Assembly (NCBI RefSeq): GCF_006438965.1
Contig: NZ_RCZM01000001.1
Span: 497,097-561,096, forward strand
Origin: Pedococcus bigeumensis
GTDB taxonomy: Bacteria > Actinomycetota > Actinomycetes > Actinomycetales > Dermatophilaceae
Direction of reading: 5' to 3'
DNA: 64,000 bases
This document shows positions 22,051-30,993 of this stretch, in pieces. The position numbers and the translations under genes were made by a program. The stretch's first letter is position 1; every line of letters begins with the position of its first letter. Under the pieces are notes generated by a model that did not search any database, had not been told where the DNA came from, and saw only the letters and a list, made by a program, of their open reading frames with translations.

Positions 22051-23453
22051 ACACCGACTTCTTCGCCCTGCTCCAGCCGGCCCTCACCGCGGCCGACGCC
22101 GCTGACATCCCCGACATCCCCGCGGCACGGCTGATCCCCGCGGCGCTGCTCGGCATCGCGGTGATCGTCGTGCTGATCACCCGCTTCAAGCTGCACCCCT
22201 TCCTCGGGCTGACCCTCGGGTCGCTCACGGTCGGCGCCGTCGCCGGTGTGGCGATGTCCGACACGATCGACAGCTTCACCAAGGGCTTCGGCTCGACCGC
22301 GGCCGGTGTCGGCACGCTGATCGCCCTCGGCGCGATGTTCGGCAAGCTGCTGGCCGACTCCGGCGGTGCGGACGAGATCGTCGACACCATCGTCGGCCGG
22401 TCGTCGCCGCGCACGCTGCCCTGGGCGATGGCGGGCGTCGGCGCCCTGATCGGTCTGCCGATGTTCTTCGAGATCGGCCTCGTCCTGCTGATGCCGGTGA
22501 TCTTCCTGGTCGCCCGCCGCTCAGGACTCTCGGTGATCAAGGTCGGCATCCCGGCGCTCGCGGGCCTCTCGGCGATGCACGGCCTGGTGCCCCCGCACCC
22601 TGGTCCGCTGGTGGCCATCGACGCCCTCAAGGCCAACCTCGGCATCACGCTGGCCTTCGGCGTCCTCGTCGCGCTGCCGACCATCGCCATCGCCGGCCCG
22701 CTGTTCGCGCGCTTCGCCGGCCGCTGGGTCGACGTCCCCGCTCCCGAGATGTTCGGCGCCGACGACGAGCGCGAAGCCCGCCTCCAGCGCCCGACCTTCG
22801 CCGTGACCCTCCTGGCCGTCCTCACTCCGGTGGTCCTGATGATGGGCAAGGCGCTCGCCGACATCTTCGCGGCCGAGGACAACCCGGTCCGCACCGTGCT
22901 CGACTTCCTCGGCACGCCGATCATCGCGCTGCTCATCGCCGTGATCGTCGGCATGTTCACCCTCGGCCGCGGCGCGGGCATGGGCACCAAGGACCTCGCG
23001 TCCTCGCTCGAGAAGGCGCTGCCGCCCATCGCCGGCATCCTGCTCATCGTGTCCGCCGGTGGTGGCTTCAAGCAGACCCTCGTCGACACCGGCATCGGCG
23101 GTCTGGTCGCCGACTGGGTGCAGGGCAGTGGCGTCAGCGTCCTCCTGCTCGCCTGGGTCGTGGCCGTGATGATCCGCCTCGCCACCGGCTCCGCGACCGT
23201 CGCGACGGTGACCGCCTCCGGCATCCTCGCCCCGCTCGCCGCCGGCATGAGCACCCCTGAGGTGTCGCTGCTGGTCCTCGCGATCGGGGCCGGCTCGGTC
23301 TTCTTCTCGCACGTCAACGACGCCGGCTTCTGGCTGGTCAAGGAGTACTTCGGCCTGTCCGTCGGCCAGACCCTCAAGTCGTGGTCGCTGATGGAGACGC
23401 TGCTCTCCGTGTCCGGCCTGGTGTTCGTCCTCATCCTCGGCCTGGTCGTCTGA
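22047..23453 (+). CDS. GntP-family gluconate permease
   Basis: A 468-aa proton symporter with about 12-14 hydrophobic segments and the family motifs GLPMFFEIGLVLLMP, GLVPPHPGP and HVNDAGFWLVKEY. With gluconokinase it imports and phosphorylates gluconate. GTG overlaps the kinase stop. It is followed by a terminator built from two GTATGCCG octamers. Confidence 0.95.
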   Translation: MNTDFFALLQPALTAADAADIPDIPAARLIPAALLGIAVIVVLITRFKLHPFLGLTLGSLTVGAVAGVAMSDTIDSFTKGFGSTAAGVGTLIALGAMFGKLLADSGGADEIVDTIVGRSSPRTLPWAMAGVGALIGLPMFFEIGLVLLMPVIFLVARRSGLSVIKVGIPALAGLSAMHGLVPPHPGPLVAIDALKANLGITLAFGVLVALPTIAIAGPLFARFAGRWVDVPAPEMFGADDEREARLQRPTFAVTLLAVLTPVVLMMGKALADIFAAEDNPVRTVLDFLGTPIIALLIAVIVGMFTLGRGAGMGTKDLASSLEKALPPIAGILLIVSAGGGFKQTLVDTGIGGLVADWVQGSGVSVLLLAWVVAVMIRLATGSATVATVTASGILAPLAAGMSTPEVSLLVLAIGAGSVFFSHVNDAGFWLVKEYFGLSVGQTLKSWSLMETLLSVSGLVFVLILGLVV

Positions 23454-23472
23454 GGCCGCACGGCACCAGGGA

Positions 23473-23509
23473 CAGGTATGCCGCGTGGCCCAGCCACGCG
23501 GCATACCTG
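23473..23509. terminator. Terminator made of an inverted GTATGCCG pair
   Basis: Perfect 17-bp arms (23473-23489, 23493-23509) with loop CCA. Each arm contains the octamer GTATGCCG (23476-23483; reverse 23499-23506). It ends the gluconate operon. Confidence 0.9.
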
Positions 23510-23512
23510 CGC

Positions 23513-23580
23513 TCTGTCTGTTGATCGGGTCTGTCTGTTGATCGGGTCTGTCTGTTGATCGGGTCTGTCTGTTGACCGGC
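23513..23580 (+). repeat. 17-bp tandem repeat, 4 copies, upstream of prfB
   Basis: Three exact copies of TCTGTCTGTTGATCGGG (23513-23529, 23530-23546, 23547-23563) and one with two changes (23564-23580), directly after the gluconate terminator and ~48 bp before the prfB start. It may sit over the prfB promoter. Confidence 0.95.
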
Positions 23581-23627
23581 TCTGTGCCGGTCGGGGTGCG
23601 GGGCACGGTGACATACAGTTGGGTCTC

Positions 23628-24743
23628 GTGGCCGTCGACTTCCAGCAAGAGATCAAGCAGCTCCGCAACACCATGGACTCCGTGCGCGAGGTGACCGACC
23701 TGGCCTCCGTCCAGCAGCAGATCACCGAGCTCGAGGCCAAGGCCTCGGTGCCGAACCTCTGGGACGACCCGGACGCAGCCCAGCAGGTCACCTCCGCGCT
23801 GTCGCGGGCGAACTCCGAGTACGAGCGCGTCACCGGCATGGACCAGCGGATCGACGACCTTGAGACCCTCGTCGAGATGGGCACCGAGGACGGTGGCGAC
23901 CCCGAGACGATGCTCGAGGCGGAGAAGGAGCTGGTCTCCCTCCAGAAGGCCGTCGGCGAGCTCGAGGTCCGCACCCTGCTGTCGGGCGAGTACGACGAGC
24001 GTGCGGCCGTCATCACGATCCGCGCCGGCGCCGGCGGCGTCGACGCTGCGGACTTCGCCGAGATGCTGATGCGGATGTACCTGCGCTGGGCCGAGCGCCA
24101 CAACTACCCGGCCCAGGTGATGGACACGTCCTACGCCGAGGAGGCCGGGCTCAAGTCCGCCACCTTCGAGATCAACGTGCCGTACGCGTTCGGCAACCTC
24201 TCGGTCGAGGCCGGGACGCACCGCCTGGTGCGGATCAGTCCGTTCGACAACCAGGGGCGACGCCAGACGAGCTTCGCCGCCGTCGAGGTCATCCCGCTCA
24301 TCGAACAGACCGACTCCATCGACATCCCCGAGAACGAGATCAAGGTCGACGTCTTCCGCTCCAGCGGCCCCGGTGGGCAGAGCGTCAACACCACCGACTC
24401 CGCGGTCCGGATGACGCACATCCCGACCGGGATCGTCGTGTCGATGCAGAACGAGAAGTCCCAGATCCAGAACCGCGCCGCCGCGCTGCGTGTCCTCCAG
24501 TCCCGGCTGCTCGTCCAGCGCCAGGCCGAGGAGGCCGCTGAGCGCAAGGAGATGGCCGGCGACGTCAAGGCCAGCTGGGGTGACCAGATGCGTTCCTACG
24601 TCCTGCAGCCCTACCAGATGGTCAAGGACCTGCGCACCGAGTTCGAGGTGGGCAACCCCTCCGCTGTCTTCGACGGCGACATCGACGGCTTCATCGAGGC
24701 CGGGGTCCGGTGGCGCAAGGAGCAGGAGAAGCTGGCCCAGTAG
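23628..24743 (+). CDS. prfB: Peptide chain release factor 2
   Basis: Releases peptides at UGA and UAA. This 371-aa protein has the RF2 anticodon-like tripeptide SPF (in RISPFDNQG) and the catalytic GGQ ([10 protein letters not shown]). The frame is continuous, so the programmed +1 frameshift seen in enterobacterial prfB is absent. GTG 23628 lies 8 nt after TACAGT (23614-23619), indicating a leaderless transcript; TTG 23619 is less likely. ftsE follows after a 150-bp spacer. Confidence 0.96.
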   Translation: MAVDFQQEIKQLRNTMDSVREVTDLASVQQQITELEAKASVPNLWDDPDAAQQVTSALSRANSEYERVTGMDQRIDDLETLVEMGTEDGGDPETMLEAEKELVSLQKAVGELEVRTLLSGEYDERAAVITIRAGAGGVDAADFAEMLMRMYLRWAERHNYPAQVMDTSYAEEAGLKSATFEINVPYAFGNLSVEAGTHRLVRISPFDNQGRRQTSFAAVEVIPLIEQTDSIDIPENEIKVDVFRSSGPGGQSVNTTDSAVRMTHIPTGIVVSMQNEKSQIQNRAAALRVLQSRLLVQRQAEEAAERKEMAGDVKASWGDQMRSYVLQPYQMVKDLRTEFEVGNPSAVFDGDIDGFIEAGVRWRKEQEKLAQ

Positions 24744-24894
24744 TCGGCTCGCGTGTGGGGGCCGCAACGCCGAGAAGGTGCGGCTGCGCGGCATACCAAG
24801 TTCGGCAACCTATCCTCGGGTGGGTCGTGCGCGTCCGCGCGTTTCGACCGGTATGTCGTCCCATTCGTCCCCCCGTAAGGCTCACCCCGCGCGC

Positions 24895-25584
24895 ATGATC
24901 CGTTTCGAGAACGTCAGCAAGGTCTACGCCCGGTCCACCCGACCGGCGCTGAGCGACATCAACCTCGAGATCGAGCGTGGCGAGTTCGTCTTCGTGGTGG
25001 GGGCGTCCGGCTCCGGCAAGTCCACGCTGCTGCGACTCGTCCTGAAGGAAGAGGGCGTCACCCAGGGGACCGTGCTCGTCGCAGGCCAGGAGGTCGGCAG
25101 CCTGCCGCACCGCAAGGTGCCCCGGTTGCGGCGCGAGATCGGGACGGTCTTCCAGGACTTCCGCCTGCTCCCGAACAAGAACGTCTACCAGAACGTCGCC
25201 TTCGCGCTGCAGGTGCTCGGCCGCTCCGGTCACGCCATCCGCCAGGTCGTCCCCGAGACCCTGGAGATGGTCGGGCTCGAGGGCAAGGAGAAGCGGCTGC
25301 CGCACGAGCTCTCCGGTGGTGAGCAGCAGCGGGTCGCGATCGCGCGGGCGTTCGTCAACAAACCGCCGATCCTGCTGTGCGACGAGCCGACCGGAAACCT
25401 CGACCCCACCACGAGCCTGGACATCGTGCGGCTGCTCGACCGGATCAACCGCACCGGCACCACGATCGTGATGGCCACCCACGACGACGACATCGTCGAC
25501 CAGCTGCGCAAGCGGGTCGTCGAGCTCAAGAACGGCCACATCATCCGCGACGAGAACAAGGGTGTCTACGGCAGCGGCAGCTGA
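24895..25584 (+). CDS. ftsE: Cell-division ATP-binding protein FtsE
   Basis: ABC ATPase of the FtsEX complex that gates septal peptidoglycan hydrolysis. The 229-aa protein has Walker [10 protein letters not shown], signature LSGGEQQR, Walker [10 protein letters not shown] and the H-loop ATHD. ATG 24895 gives the usual FtsE start; ATG 24853 would add 14 residues. A possible -10 TATCCT lies at 24811-24816. ftsX follows after 53 bp. Confidence 0.96.
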   Translation: MIRFENVSKVYARSTRPALSDINLEIERGEFVFVVGASGSGKSTLLRLVLKEEGVTQGTVLVAGQEVGSLPHRKVPRLRREIGTVFQDFRLLPNKNVYQNVAFALQVLGRSGHAIRQVVPETLEMVGLEGKEKRLPHELSGGEQQRVAIARAFVNKPPILLCDEPTGNLDPTTSLDIVRLLDRINRTGTTIVMATHDDDIVDQLRKRVVELKNGHIIRDENKGVYGSGS

Positions 25585-25637
25585 CCGCCGCGCCCGACGC
25601 CCCACCCGAGACCAGAGACCACCGGAGACCCACCCCC

Positions 25638-26543
25638 ATGCGACTGCAGTTCATGCTCAGCGAGATCGCGATCGGCCTGCGCCGGAACCTGTCCATCGCC
25701 GTGTCGGTGATGCTGGTGACGATGGTGTCGGTCTATCTCATGGGCATCGGGTTCCTCGCCCAGGGCCAGGTCGACACCCTCAAGGGCTACTGGTACGACC
25801 GCATCCAGGTCTCGATCTTCATGTGCGGCAAGGACTCCCTCGACGCCAACTGCGACGGCAAGGCCGTCACCGACGAGCAGCGCGACTCGCTGCGGTCCCA
25901 GCTCGACGAGATGAAGCCGCTCGTCAAGAACGTCTACTTCGAGTCCGAGCAGCAGGCCTTCGACCGGTTCAAGGAGCAGTACCGCAACTCGCCGCTGTCG
26001 GACTACCTGCAGGTCGGCGACATCCCGCAGAACTTCCGGGTCCAGCTGAACGACCCGAAGAAGTACGACGTGGTGGTCAGCGCCTTCGAGGGTGCGCCCG
26101 GCGTCGGCCGCGTCCAGGACCAGCAGAAGACGCTGGACAAGCTCTTCACCGTGATGAACGTGGTGACCATCGGATCGCTGTTCCTCGCTGGTCTGATGGT
26201 GCTGTGCTCGATCCTGCTGATGGCCACGACTATCCGCCAGGCTGCCTTCAGCAGGCGGCGCGAGACCGGGATCATGAAGCTCGTCGGTGCCTCGAACTTC
26301 ACCATCCGCCTGCCGTTCGTCATGGAGACGGTGCTCGCGGCGCTCACCGGTACCGGTTTGGCCATCGTCGGCCTCTGGGTCACCGCGGACTCGCTGCTGC
26401 CCAAGGTCTCGGCCGTGCTGCAGGACGCCCCGCTCGTGGGCACGACCGACATCTGGTTCGTCGCGCCGTGGCTGGTCGGGTTCATGCTCGTCGTGTCGGT
26501 CCTCACCTCTTGGGCCACGCTGCGCCGCTACCTGCGCGTCTGA
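25638..26543 (+). CDS. ftsX: Cell-division permease FtsX
   Basis: A 301-aa membrane partner of FtsE. One N-terminal transmembrane helix (~18-42), a large extracellular loop (~45-170) with two cysteines (MCGKDSLDANC) and three C-terminal helices (~175-200, 225-255, 272-294) give the standard topology. The loop should contact a peptidoglycan hydrolase, most likely the M23 protein encoded next. Confidence 0.95.
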   Translation: MRLQFMLSEIAIGLRRNLSIAVSVMLVTMVSVYLMGIGFLAQGQVDTLKGYWYDRIQVSIFMCGKDSLDANCDGKAVTDEQRDSLRSQLDEMKPLVKNVYFESEQQAFDRFKEQYRNSPLSDYLQVGDIPQNFRVQLNDPKKYDVVVSAFEGAPGVGRVQDQQKTLDKLFTVMNVVTIGSLFLAGLMVLCSILLMATTIRQAAFSRRRETGIMKLVGASNFTIRLPFVMETVLAALTGTGLAIVGLWVTADSLLPKVSAVLQDAPLVGTTDIWFVAPWLVGFMLVVSVLTSWATLRRYLRV

Positions 26544-26643
26544 GCGCCCGGCTGCCACGACGGTTCGTCGTCGCGCACAACCTCGGCCGATCGGGCAATT
26601 CACAGGCTGGAATCCCCAGAAACTGGTGTGGTGTGTGTTACCA

Positions 26644-27999
26644 ATGAGGCCTATGAGCGCAATCCCCCCGCGTCTTCACGCGTCTCATCGTGTCCGCCTG
26701 ATGGCCATCGGGCTCGCGGTCGCGTGCTCCCTCGGTGTCGCCACCCCGTCGGTCGCGGCGGCCATCGCCCAGCCGTCGTCGGTCCGCGCCGCCGCGCCCC
26801 GCGCCGACGACCCGAACAAGGCCAAGAAGAAGGTCGACAAGGAGATCGACGCGCTCAAGGGCGAGCTCGAGGACACCTCGGCCAGCCTCAAGGACGCGTA
26901 CATCGCCCTGCAGCGCACCCAGGCCGCCCTCCCCGCGGCCCAGGCGGCAGTCGACAAGGCCGAGGCAGAGGTCGCCAAGGCGGACGCCTACAACGACGAG
27001 ATGGCCGTGCAGCTGGACGTCGCCCGGGCCAACGAGGCCCGCGCCGTCGACGCTCTTGCTGCGACCCGCACGAAGCTCGCCGAGACCCGCACCCGCGTCG
27101 CCCGGTTCGCCTCGCAGCTCTACCAGGACCAGGGGATGGGCCAGCTGTCGGTGGCACTGAGCGCGACCACCCCGGACGACTTCGCCAACCGCATCGCGAT
27201 GAACGACACGGTCATGGACGTGCAGAACCAGTCCCTCTCCCGGCTGGCTACCGCACGAGCCGCCGCGAGCGCGCAGGAAGCCCACATCAAGGCCCTCAAG
27301 GTGCAGGTCGAGGCCGCCAAGAAGCAGGCCGAAGCCGCCCTGGCCAAGGCCGAGCAGGCCCGGGCTGCCGCGACCGCCGCCAAGGCGAAGCTGGACGCCC
27401 TCGCGGTCCAGCAGGCCGCCCAGTCCCAGGCCCTCGAGGCCCAGAAGGTGGCCGAGAAGGCGAAGCTCGACGCCGCCCAGAAGGAACAGCTGCGCCTGCA
27501 GGCGGTGCTCAGGGCGCAGGCCAAGGCCGCCCGGGCCGCCGCCGCTCGCCGCGCCGCAGCCCTGCGCAGGGCCGGCAAGGCGGTCCCGAAGGGCCCCTCG
27601 AAGTCGACCGGCTTCCTGTCCCGCCCGTCGGAGGGTTGGATCTCCTCCGAGTTCGGGATGCGCTTCCACCCGATCCTGCACTACTGGCGGCTGCACGCCG
27701 GGCGCGACTTCGCGGCCGACTGCAAGACCCCGATCCGGGCCGCCGCGAGCGGCACCGTCATCTCCGCGGGCTGGGGTGGCGGGTACGGAAACCGCATCAT
27801 GATCGACCACGGCATCGTGCGCGGTGTCGACCTGGTCACCACCTACAACCACATGAGCCGGTATGCCGTCCACGGCGGCCACGTCTCGCGTGGACAGATC
27901 ATCGGTTACGTCGGCACCACCGGTTCCTCCACGGGGTGCCACCTGCACTTCGAGACCTACGAGGACGGCGTCCCGAAGGATCCCCGCCGGTGGTTGTGA
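26644..27999 (+). CDS. M23 peptidoglycan hydrolase with coiled coil (EnvC/NlpD-like)
   Basis: A 451-aa secreted protein. A signal peptide ends near AAAIA; long Ala/Lys/Glu coiled coils occupy ~55-195 and 210-325. The C-terminal LytM domain (~340-450) has HxxxD (LHAGRDF) and HxH (CHLHFE), so it keeps its zinc ligands and should cut peptide cross-links. Lying 100 bp after ftsX, it is the probable hydrolase switched by FtsEX. ATG 26653 is an alternative start; neither has a good ribosome-binding site. Confidence 0.9.
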   Translation: MRPMSAIPPRLHASHRVRLMAIGLAVACSLGVATPSVAAAIAQPSSVRAAAPRADDPNKAKKKVDKEIDALKGELEDTSASLKDAYIALQRTQAALPAAQAAVDKAEAEVAKADAYNDEMAVQLDVARANEARAVDALAATRTKLAETRTRVARFASQLYQDQGMGQLSVALSATTPDDFANRIAMNDTVMDVQNQSLSRLATARAAASAQEAHIKALKVQVEAAKKQAEAALAKAEQARAAATAAKAKLDALAVQQAAQSQALEAQKVAEKAKLDAAQKEQLRLQAVLRAQAKAARAAAARRAAALRRAGKAVPKGPSKSTGFLSRPSEGWISSEFGMRFHPILHYWRLHAGRDFAADCKTPIRAAASGTVISAGWGGGYGNRIMIDHGIVRGVDLVTTYNHMSRYAVHGGHVSRGQIIGYVGTTGSSTGCHLHFETYEDGVPKDPRRWL

Positions 28000-28127
28000 C
28001 AGTGATGGCTGAGACCCACGCTCCGTCCTAGCAGCGCCGTCGCAGCGAAACCGACTGGCCGGCATACCCCGCCCTGCAGGTAGCGTTGCCTCGCTGGGTC
28101 GGGAGTCGACCACGCAACGATGCAGCG

Positions 28128-28637
28128 ATGACCGAAGGACGTGGACGGGCAGTGGCCAAGGAACAGGGTCGCAAGGTGGTGGCGAGCAACCGCAAGGCGC
28201 GCCACGACTACCTCATCGAGGACACCTTCGAGGCCGGCATCGTGCTCATGGGGACCGAGGTGAAGTCGCTGCGGATGGGTCGCGCGTCGCTCATCGACGG
28301 CTATGGCACCTTCCGCGGTGACGAGCTCTGGCTCGAGGGCGTGCACATCCCCGAGTACGTCAACGGCAACTGGACCAACCACACCCCGCGCCGGCGCCGC
28401 AAGCTCCTGCTGCACCGCGCCGAGCTCGCCAAGATCATGAAGAAGTCGTCCGAGAGCGGGCACACCATCGTGCCGCTGCAGCTCTACTTCAAGGACGGCC
28501 GGGCCAAGGTCGAGATCGCGATCGCCAAGGGCAAGCGGCAGTACGACAAGCGGCACGCGCTGCGCGAGCGCCAGGACACCCGCGACACCCAGCGGGCCAT
28601 GAGTGCAGCGCGACAGACCTCGGGCAAGGGGCGCTAG
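28128..28637 (+). CDS. smpB: SsrA-binding protein SmpB
   Basis: Delivers tmRNA to stalled ribosomes. The 169-aa beta-barrel protein contains [29 protein letters not shown] and the basic tail [13 protein letters not shown] 28152 (MAKEQGRK) would match the usual SmpB start and is a real alternative. A -10-like TAGCGT lies at 28081-28086. Its RNA partner ssrA is 9.7 kb downstream, not adjacent as in many actinobacteria. Confidence 0.96.
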   Translation: MTEGRGRAVAKEQGRKVVASNRKARHDYLIEDTFEAGIVLMGTEVKSLRMGRASLIDGYGTFRGDELWLEGVHIPEYVNGNWTNHTPRRRRKLLLHRAELAKIMKKSSESGHTIVPLQLYFKDGRAKVEIAIAKGKRQYDKRHALRERQDTRDTQRAMSAARQTSGKGR

Positions 28638-28647
28638 GAGCATGCAC

Positions 28648-30594
28648 GTGCGCGGGGGGACGCGCCCGTGTGCCGCGGGCACCAGGGGACCGCGCCGGTA
28701 TGCCGCGGGCGCCGGGCTGGCCGTGCTGCTCGCCTTCGCGGCGATGGTCCTCACCGGGAGTGCGGCACAGGCGGCGTCGAGCGACGACCTGGCCACCCGG
28801 TTCCACGTCGACATCACGGTCAACGAGGACGGCTCGCTGGACGTCGCCGAGAACATCACCTGGCACTTCCCGGACGGCGAGGAACGGCACGGCATCGAGC
28901 GGTTCGTCACGGTGCGGGTCGGCTACCAGGACAAGACGGACACCTACCGCGAGTACCCCCTCTCCGACGTCACCGCCACCTCGCCGTCGGGGGCCCCGGC
29001 CGACGTGTCGGTCAACGACGCCACCGACGGCTCCTCGGTGCGAATCCGGGTCGGCCGGGCCGACGAGACGGTGAGCGGCACCCAGACCTACGTCGTGCGC
29101 TACCACCTCGGCGCCTACGTCAACGGCTTCACCGACCACGCGGAGGTCTACTACAACTTGGTCGACGCCTCCGACGACAACACCTACAAGGACGTCAGCG
29201 CGACGGTGACCGGTGCGAGCCCCAGCGATCGGGCCGAGTGCTTCATCGGCGAGTTCGGGTCGACGGAGCGCTGCACGGCGACACCGGGTGCCAGTGCCGA
29301 GTTCAGCACCCCCGAGGCGGGCAACGGGCGCGGTGTCTCGATCCTCGCGTCGCTGCCGATCACCGACTTCGGCTCACTCGAGCCGGTCCTGCACCAGGGT
29401 GAGGTGTCCAGCGACGGCACCGTCATCGCCTCGGACACCTCCAAGGCGCTGGGCGCCCTGTTCGCGGGGGCCGGCGTGACGCTGCCGCTGCTGGCCGCCG
29501 GCCTGATGGGCACCCTGGTCTACACGCGCGGACGCGACGAGGCGTACGCCGGCCTGACGCCTGGCCTCAGCCCCGTCGGCGGTGCCGACGGACCGGTCGT
29601 CAGGGGGCGAGCCGGTCCGGTGGCGGTCCAGTTCACCCCGCCGGAGGGAGTCCAGCCCGGTCTGGTCGGCACGGTCATCGACGAGGAGGCCAACACCATC
29701 GACGTGTCCGCCACCCTCATCGACCTCGCAGCCAGGGGTCACCTCACCATCGCCGAGGAGGAGGGCGGCTTCCTGCGCAGCAAGGACTGGCGGCTGACCC
29801 GCACCACCCCGAGCCCCGAGCAGGCCCGAACCGCCCTCCTGCCCTACGAGGAGGCGCTGCTCGCCGGGGTCTTCGCGACCGAACCCAGTCGCACCCTGTC
29901 CAGCATGAAGAACACCTTCAAGCCGACCCTTCAGCGGGTCCAGGGGCTGATGTACGACGAGGTGGTCCGGCGCGGCTGGTTCCGCCGGTCGCCGGCGGCG
30001 CAGCGCGGGACGTGGACCGGGCTCGGTGGGCTCCTGGTGGTGGGCTCGGGCCTGGCCTTCGCCTTCCTGTCCGGACCCCTGTTCAGCCTCGGGGCGGGCA
30101 CTGGCCTCCCGGTCCCGCCGGCCGCGATCCTGCTCGGCGGCGGCGTCGTGGCCGGGTTGATCGTGGTGTTCCTGGGACGGCGGATGGCCGCGCGCACGGC
30201 GGAGGGCAGCGCGGTCAAGGCGCAGTCCGAGGGGTTCAAGAAGTACCTCGTGACGGCCGAGGCCAACCAGATCAAGTGGGAGGAAGCGCAGGACATCTTC
30301 AGCCGCTACCTGCCCTACGCCATCGTCTACGGCGTCGCCTCGCAGTGGGCCGGCACGTTCCGCCAGGTCGCGGAGTCCGCTGCCGCGGCCGGCCACACCC
30401 TCACGCCCCCGCTCTGGTACATCGGGAGCGGCGCCTTCGACTACGACGGTATCGCCAACGACATGGACTCGTTCGCCACGACGGCTGGTGGCACCTTCAC
30501 GAGCACGCCGGGCAGCTCGGGCGGCTCCGGCTTCTCCGGGGGCGGCGGCTTCTCCGGTGGCGGTGGCGGCGGGAGCTCGGGCGGCTCCTGGTAG
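28648..30594 (+). CDS. DUF2207 membrane protein
   Basis: A ~648-aa membrane protein. It has a signal/anchor (~15-40), an extracellular DUF2207 domain (~45-260; ITVNEDGSLDVAENITW), a transmembrane helix (~275-295), a cytoplasmic part with winged-helix-like sections, two further helices (~462-520) and a C-terminal Gly/Ser-rich tail typical of the family. Function is unknown. GTG 28648 is chosen because AGGAG (28636-28640) is 7 nt upstream; ATG 28642 is too close to that site. Confidence 0.85.
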   Translation: MRGGTRPCAAGTRGPRRYAAGAGLAVLLAFAAMVLTGSAAQAASSDDLATRFHVDITVNEDGSLDVAENITWHFPDGEERHGIERFVTVRVGYQDKTDTYREYPLSDVTATSPSGAPADVSVNDATDGSSVRIRVGRADETVSGTQTYVVRYHLGAYVNGFTDHAEVYYNLVDASDDNTYKDVSATVTGASPSDRAECFIGEFGSTERCTATPGASAEFSTPEAGNGRGVSILASLPITDFGSLEPVLHQGEVSSDGTVIASDTSKALGALFAGAGVTLPLLAAGLMGTLVYTRGRDEAYAGLTPGLSPVGGADGPVVRGRAGPVAVQFTPPEGVQPGLVGTVIDEEANTIDVSATLIDLAARGHLTIAEEEGGFLRSKDWRLTRTTPSPEQARTALLPYEEALLAGVFATEPSRTLSSMKNTFKPTLQRVQGLMYDEVVRRGWFRRSPAAQRGTWTGLGGLLVVGSGLAFAFLSGPLFSLGAGTGLPVPPAAILLGGGVVAGLIVVFLGRRMAARTAEGSAVKAQSEGFKKYLVTAEANQIKWEEAQDIFSRYLPYAIVYGVASQWAGTFRQVAESAAAAGHTLTPPLWYIGSGAFDYDGIANDMDSFATTAGGTFTSTPGSSGGSGFSGGGGFSGGGGGGSSGGSW

Positions 30595-30628
30595 CCCCGG
30601 CCTGCCGACCGCACCGGCACGTCACAGA

Positions 30629-30664
30629 GGTATGCCGCGCACGATCGCTCGCACGCGGCATACC
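30629..30664. terminator. Bidirectional terminator made of an inverted GTATGCCG pair
   Basis: Perfect 11-bp arms (30629-30639 and 30654-30664), each containing GTATGCCG, with a 14-nt loop. It separates the convergent DUF2207 and CsbD genes. Confidence 0.85.
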
Positions 30665-30678
30665 CGAGGTGGTGACGC

Positions 30679-30852
30679 CTAGTTGTTGAAAGCGTCCTTG
30701 ACCTTCTCGCCGGCCTGCTTGAGGTCGGCTTCCGACTGGTCGACCTTGCCCTCGGCTTCGAGGCGCTCGTTGTCGGTCGCCTTGCCGGTGGCCTCCTTGG
30801 CCTCGCCGGTGGCCTTGTCCTTGGCGTTGTCGAGCTTGTCAGTCAGTCCCAT
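30679..30852 (-). CDS. CsbD-like stress protein
   Basis: A 57-aa highly charged, Lys/Glu/Ala-rich helical protein (MGLTDKLDNAKDKATGEAK...), the CsbD pattern. Members rise under general stress; the mechanism is unknown. ATG at 30852 is supported by GGAGGG upstream. Confidence 0.88.
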   Translation of the reverse strand: MGLTDKLDNAKDKATGEAKEATGKATDNERLEAEGKVDQSEADLKQAGEKVKDAFNN

Positions 30853-30993
30853 GGTGGGCTCCCTCCGTTGGGTGCGTGCTCGTTGGGTGGTGCTTCCTTC
30901 TGACACAGCCGCTTCTTGACCGCGTACCCTTCGACCGTAACCCGAAAACGACATTTGTGCAGGTCAGGGGCGTAGCGAGTCGCTCAGACCGGC

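Noticed and set aside
23628-23720. Programmed frameshift in prfB
   Set aside because: The frame is continuous from GTG with no internal TGA near codon 25.
22004-24103. Long minus-strand frame across gntP and prfB
   Set aside because: It runs through a terminator and the 17-bp repeats and is antisense to two well-recognised genes.
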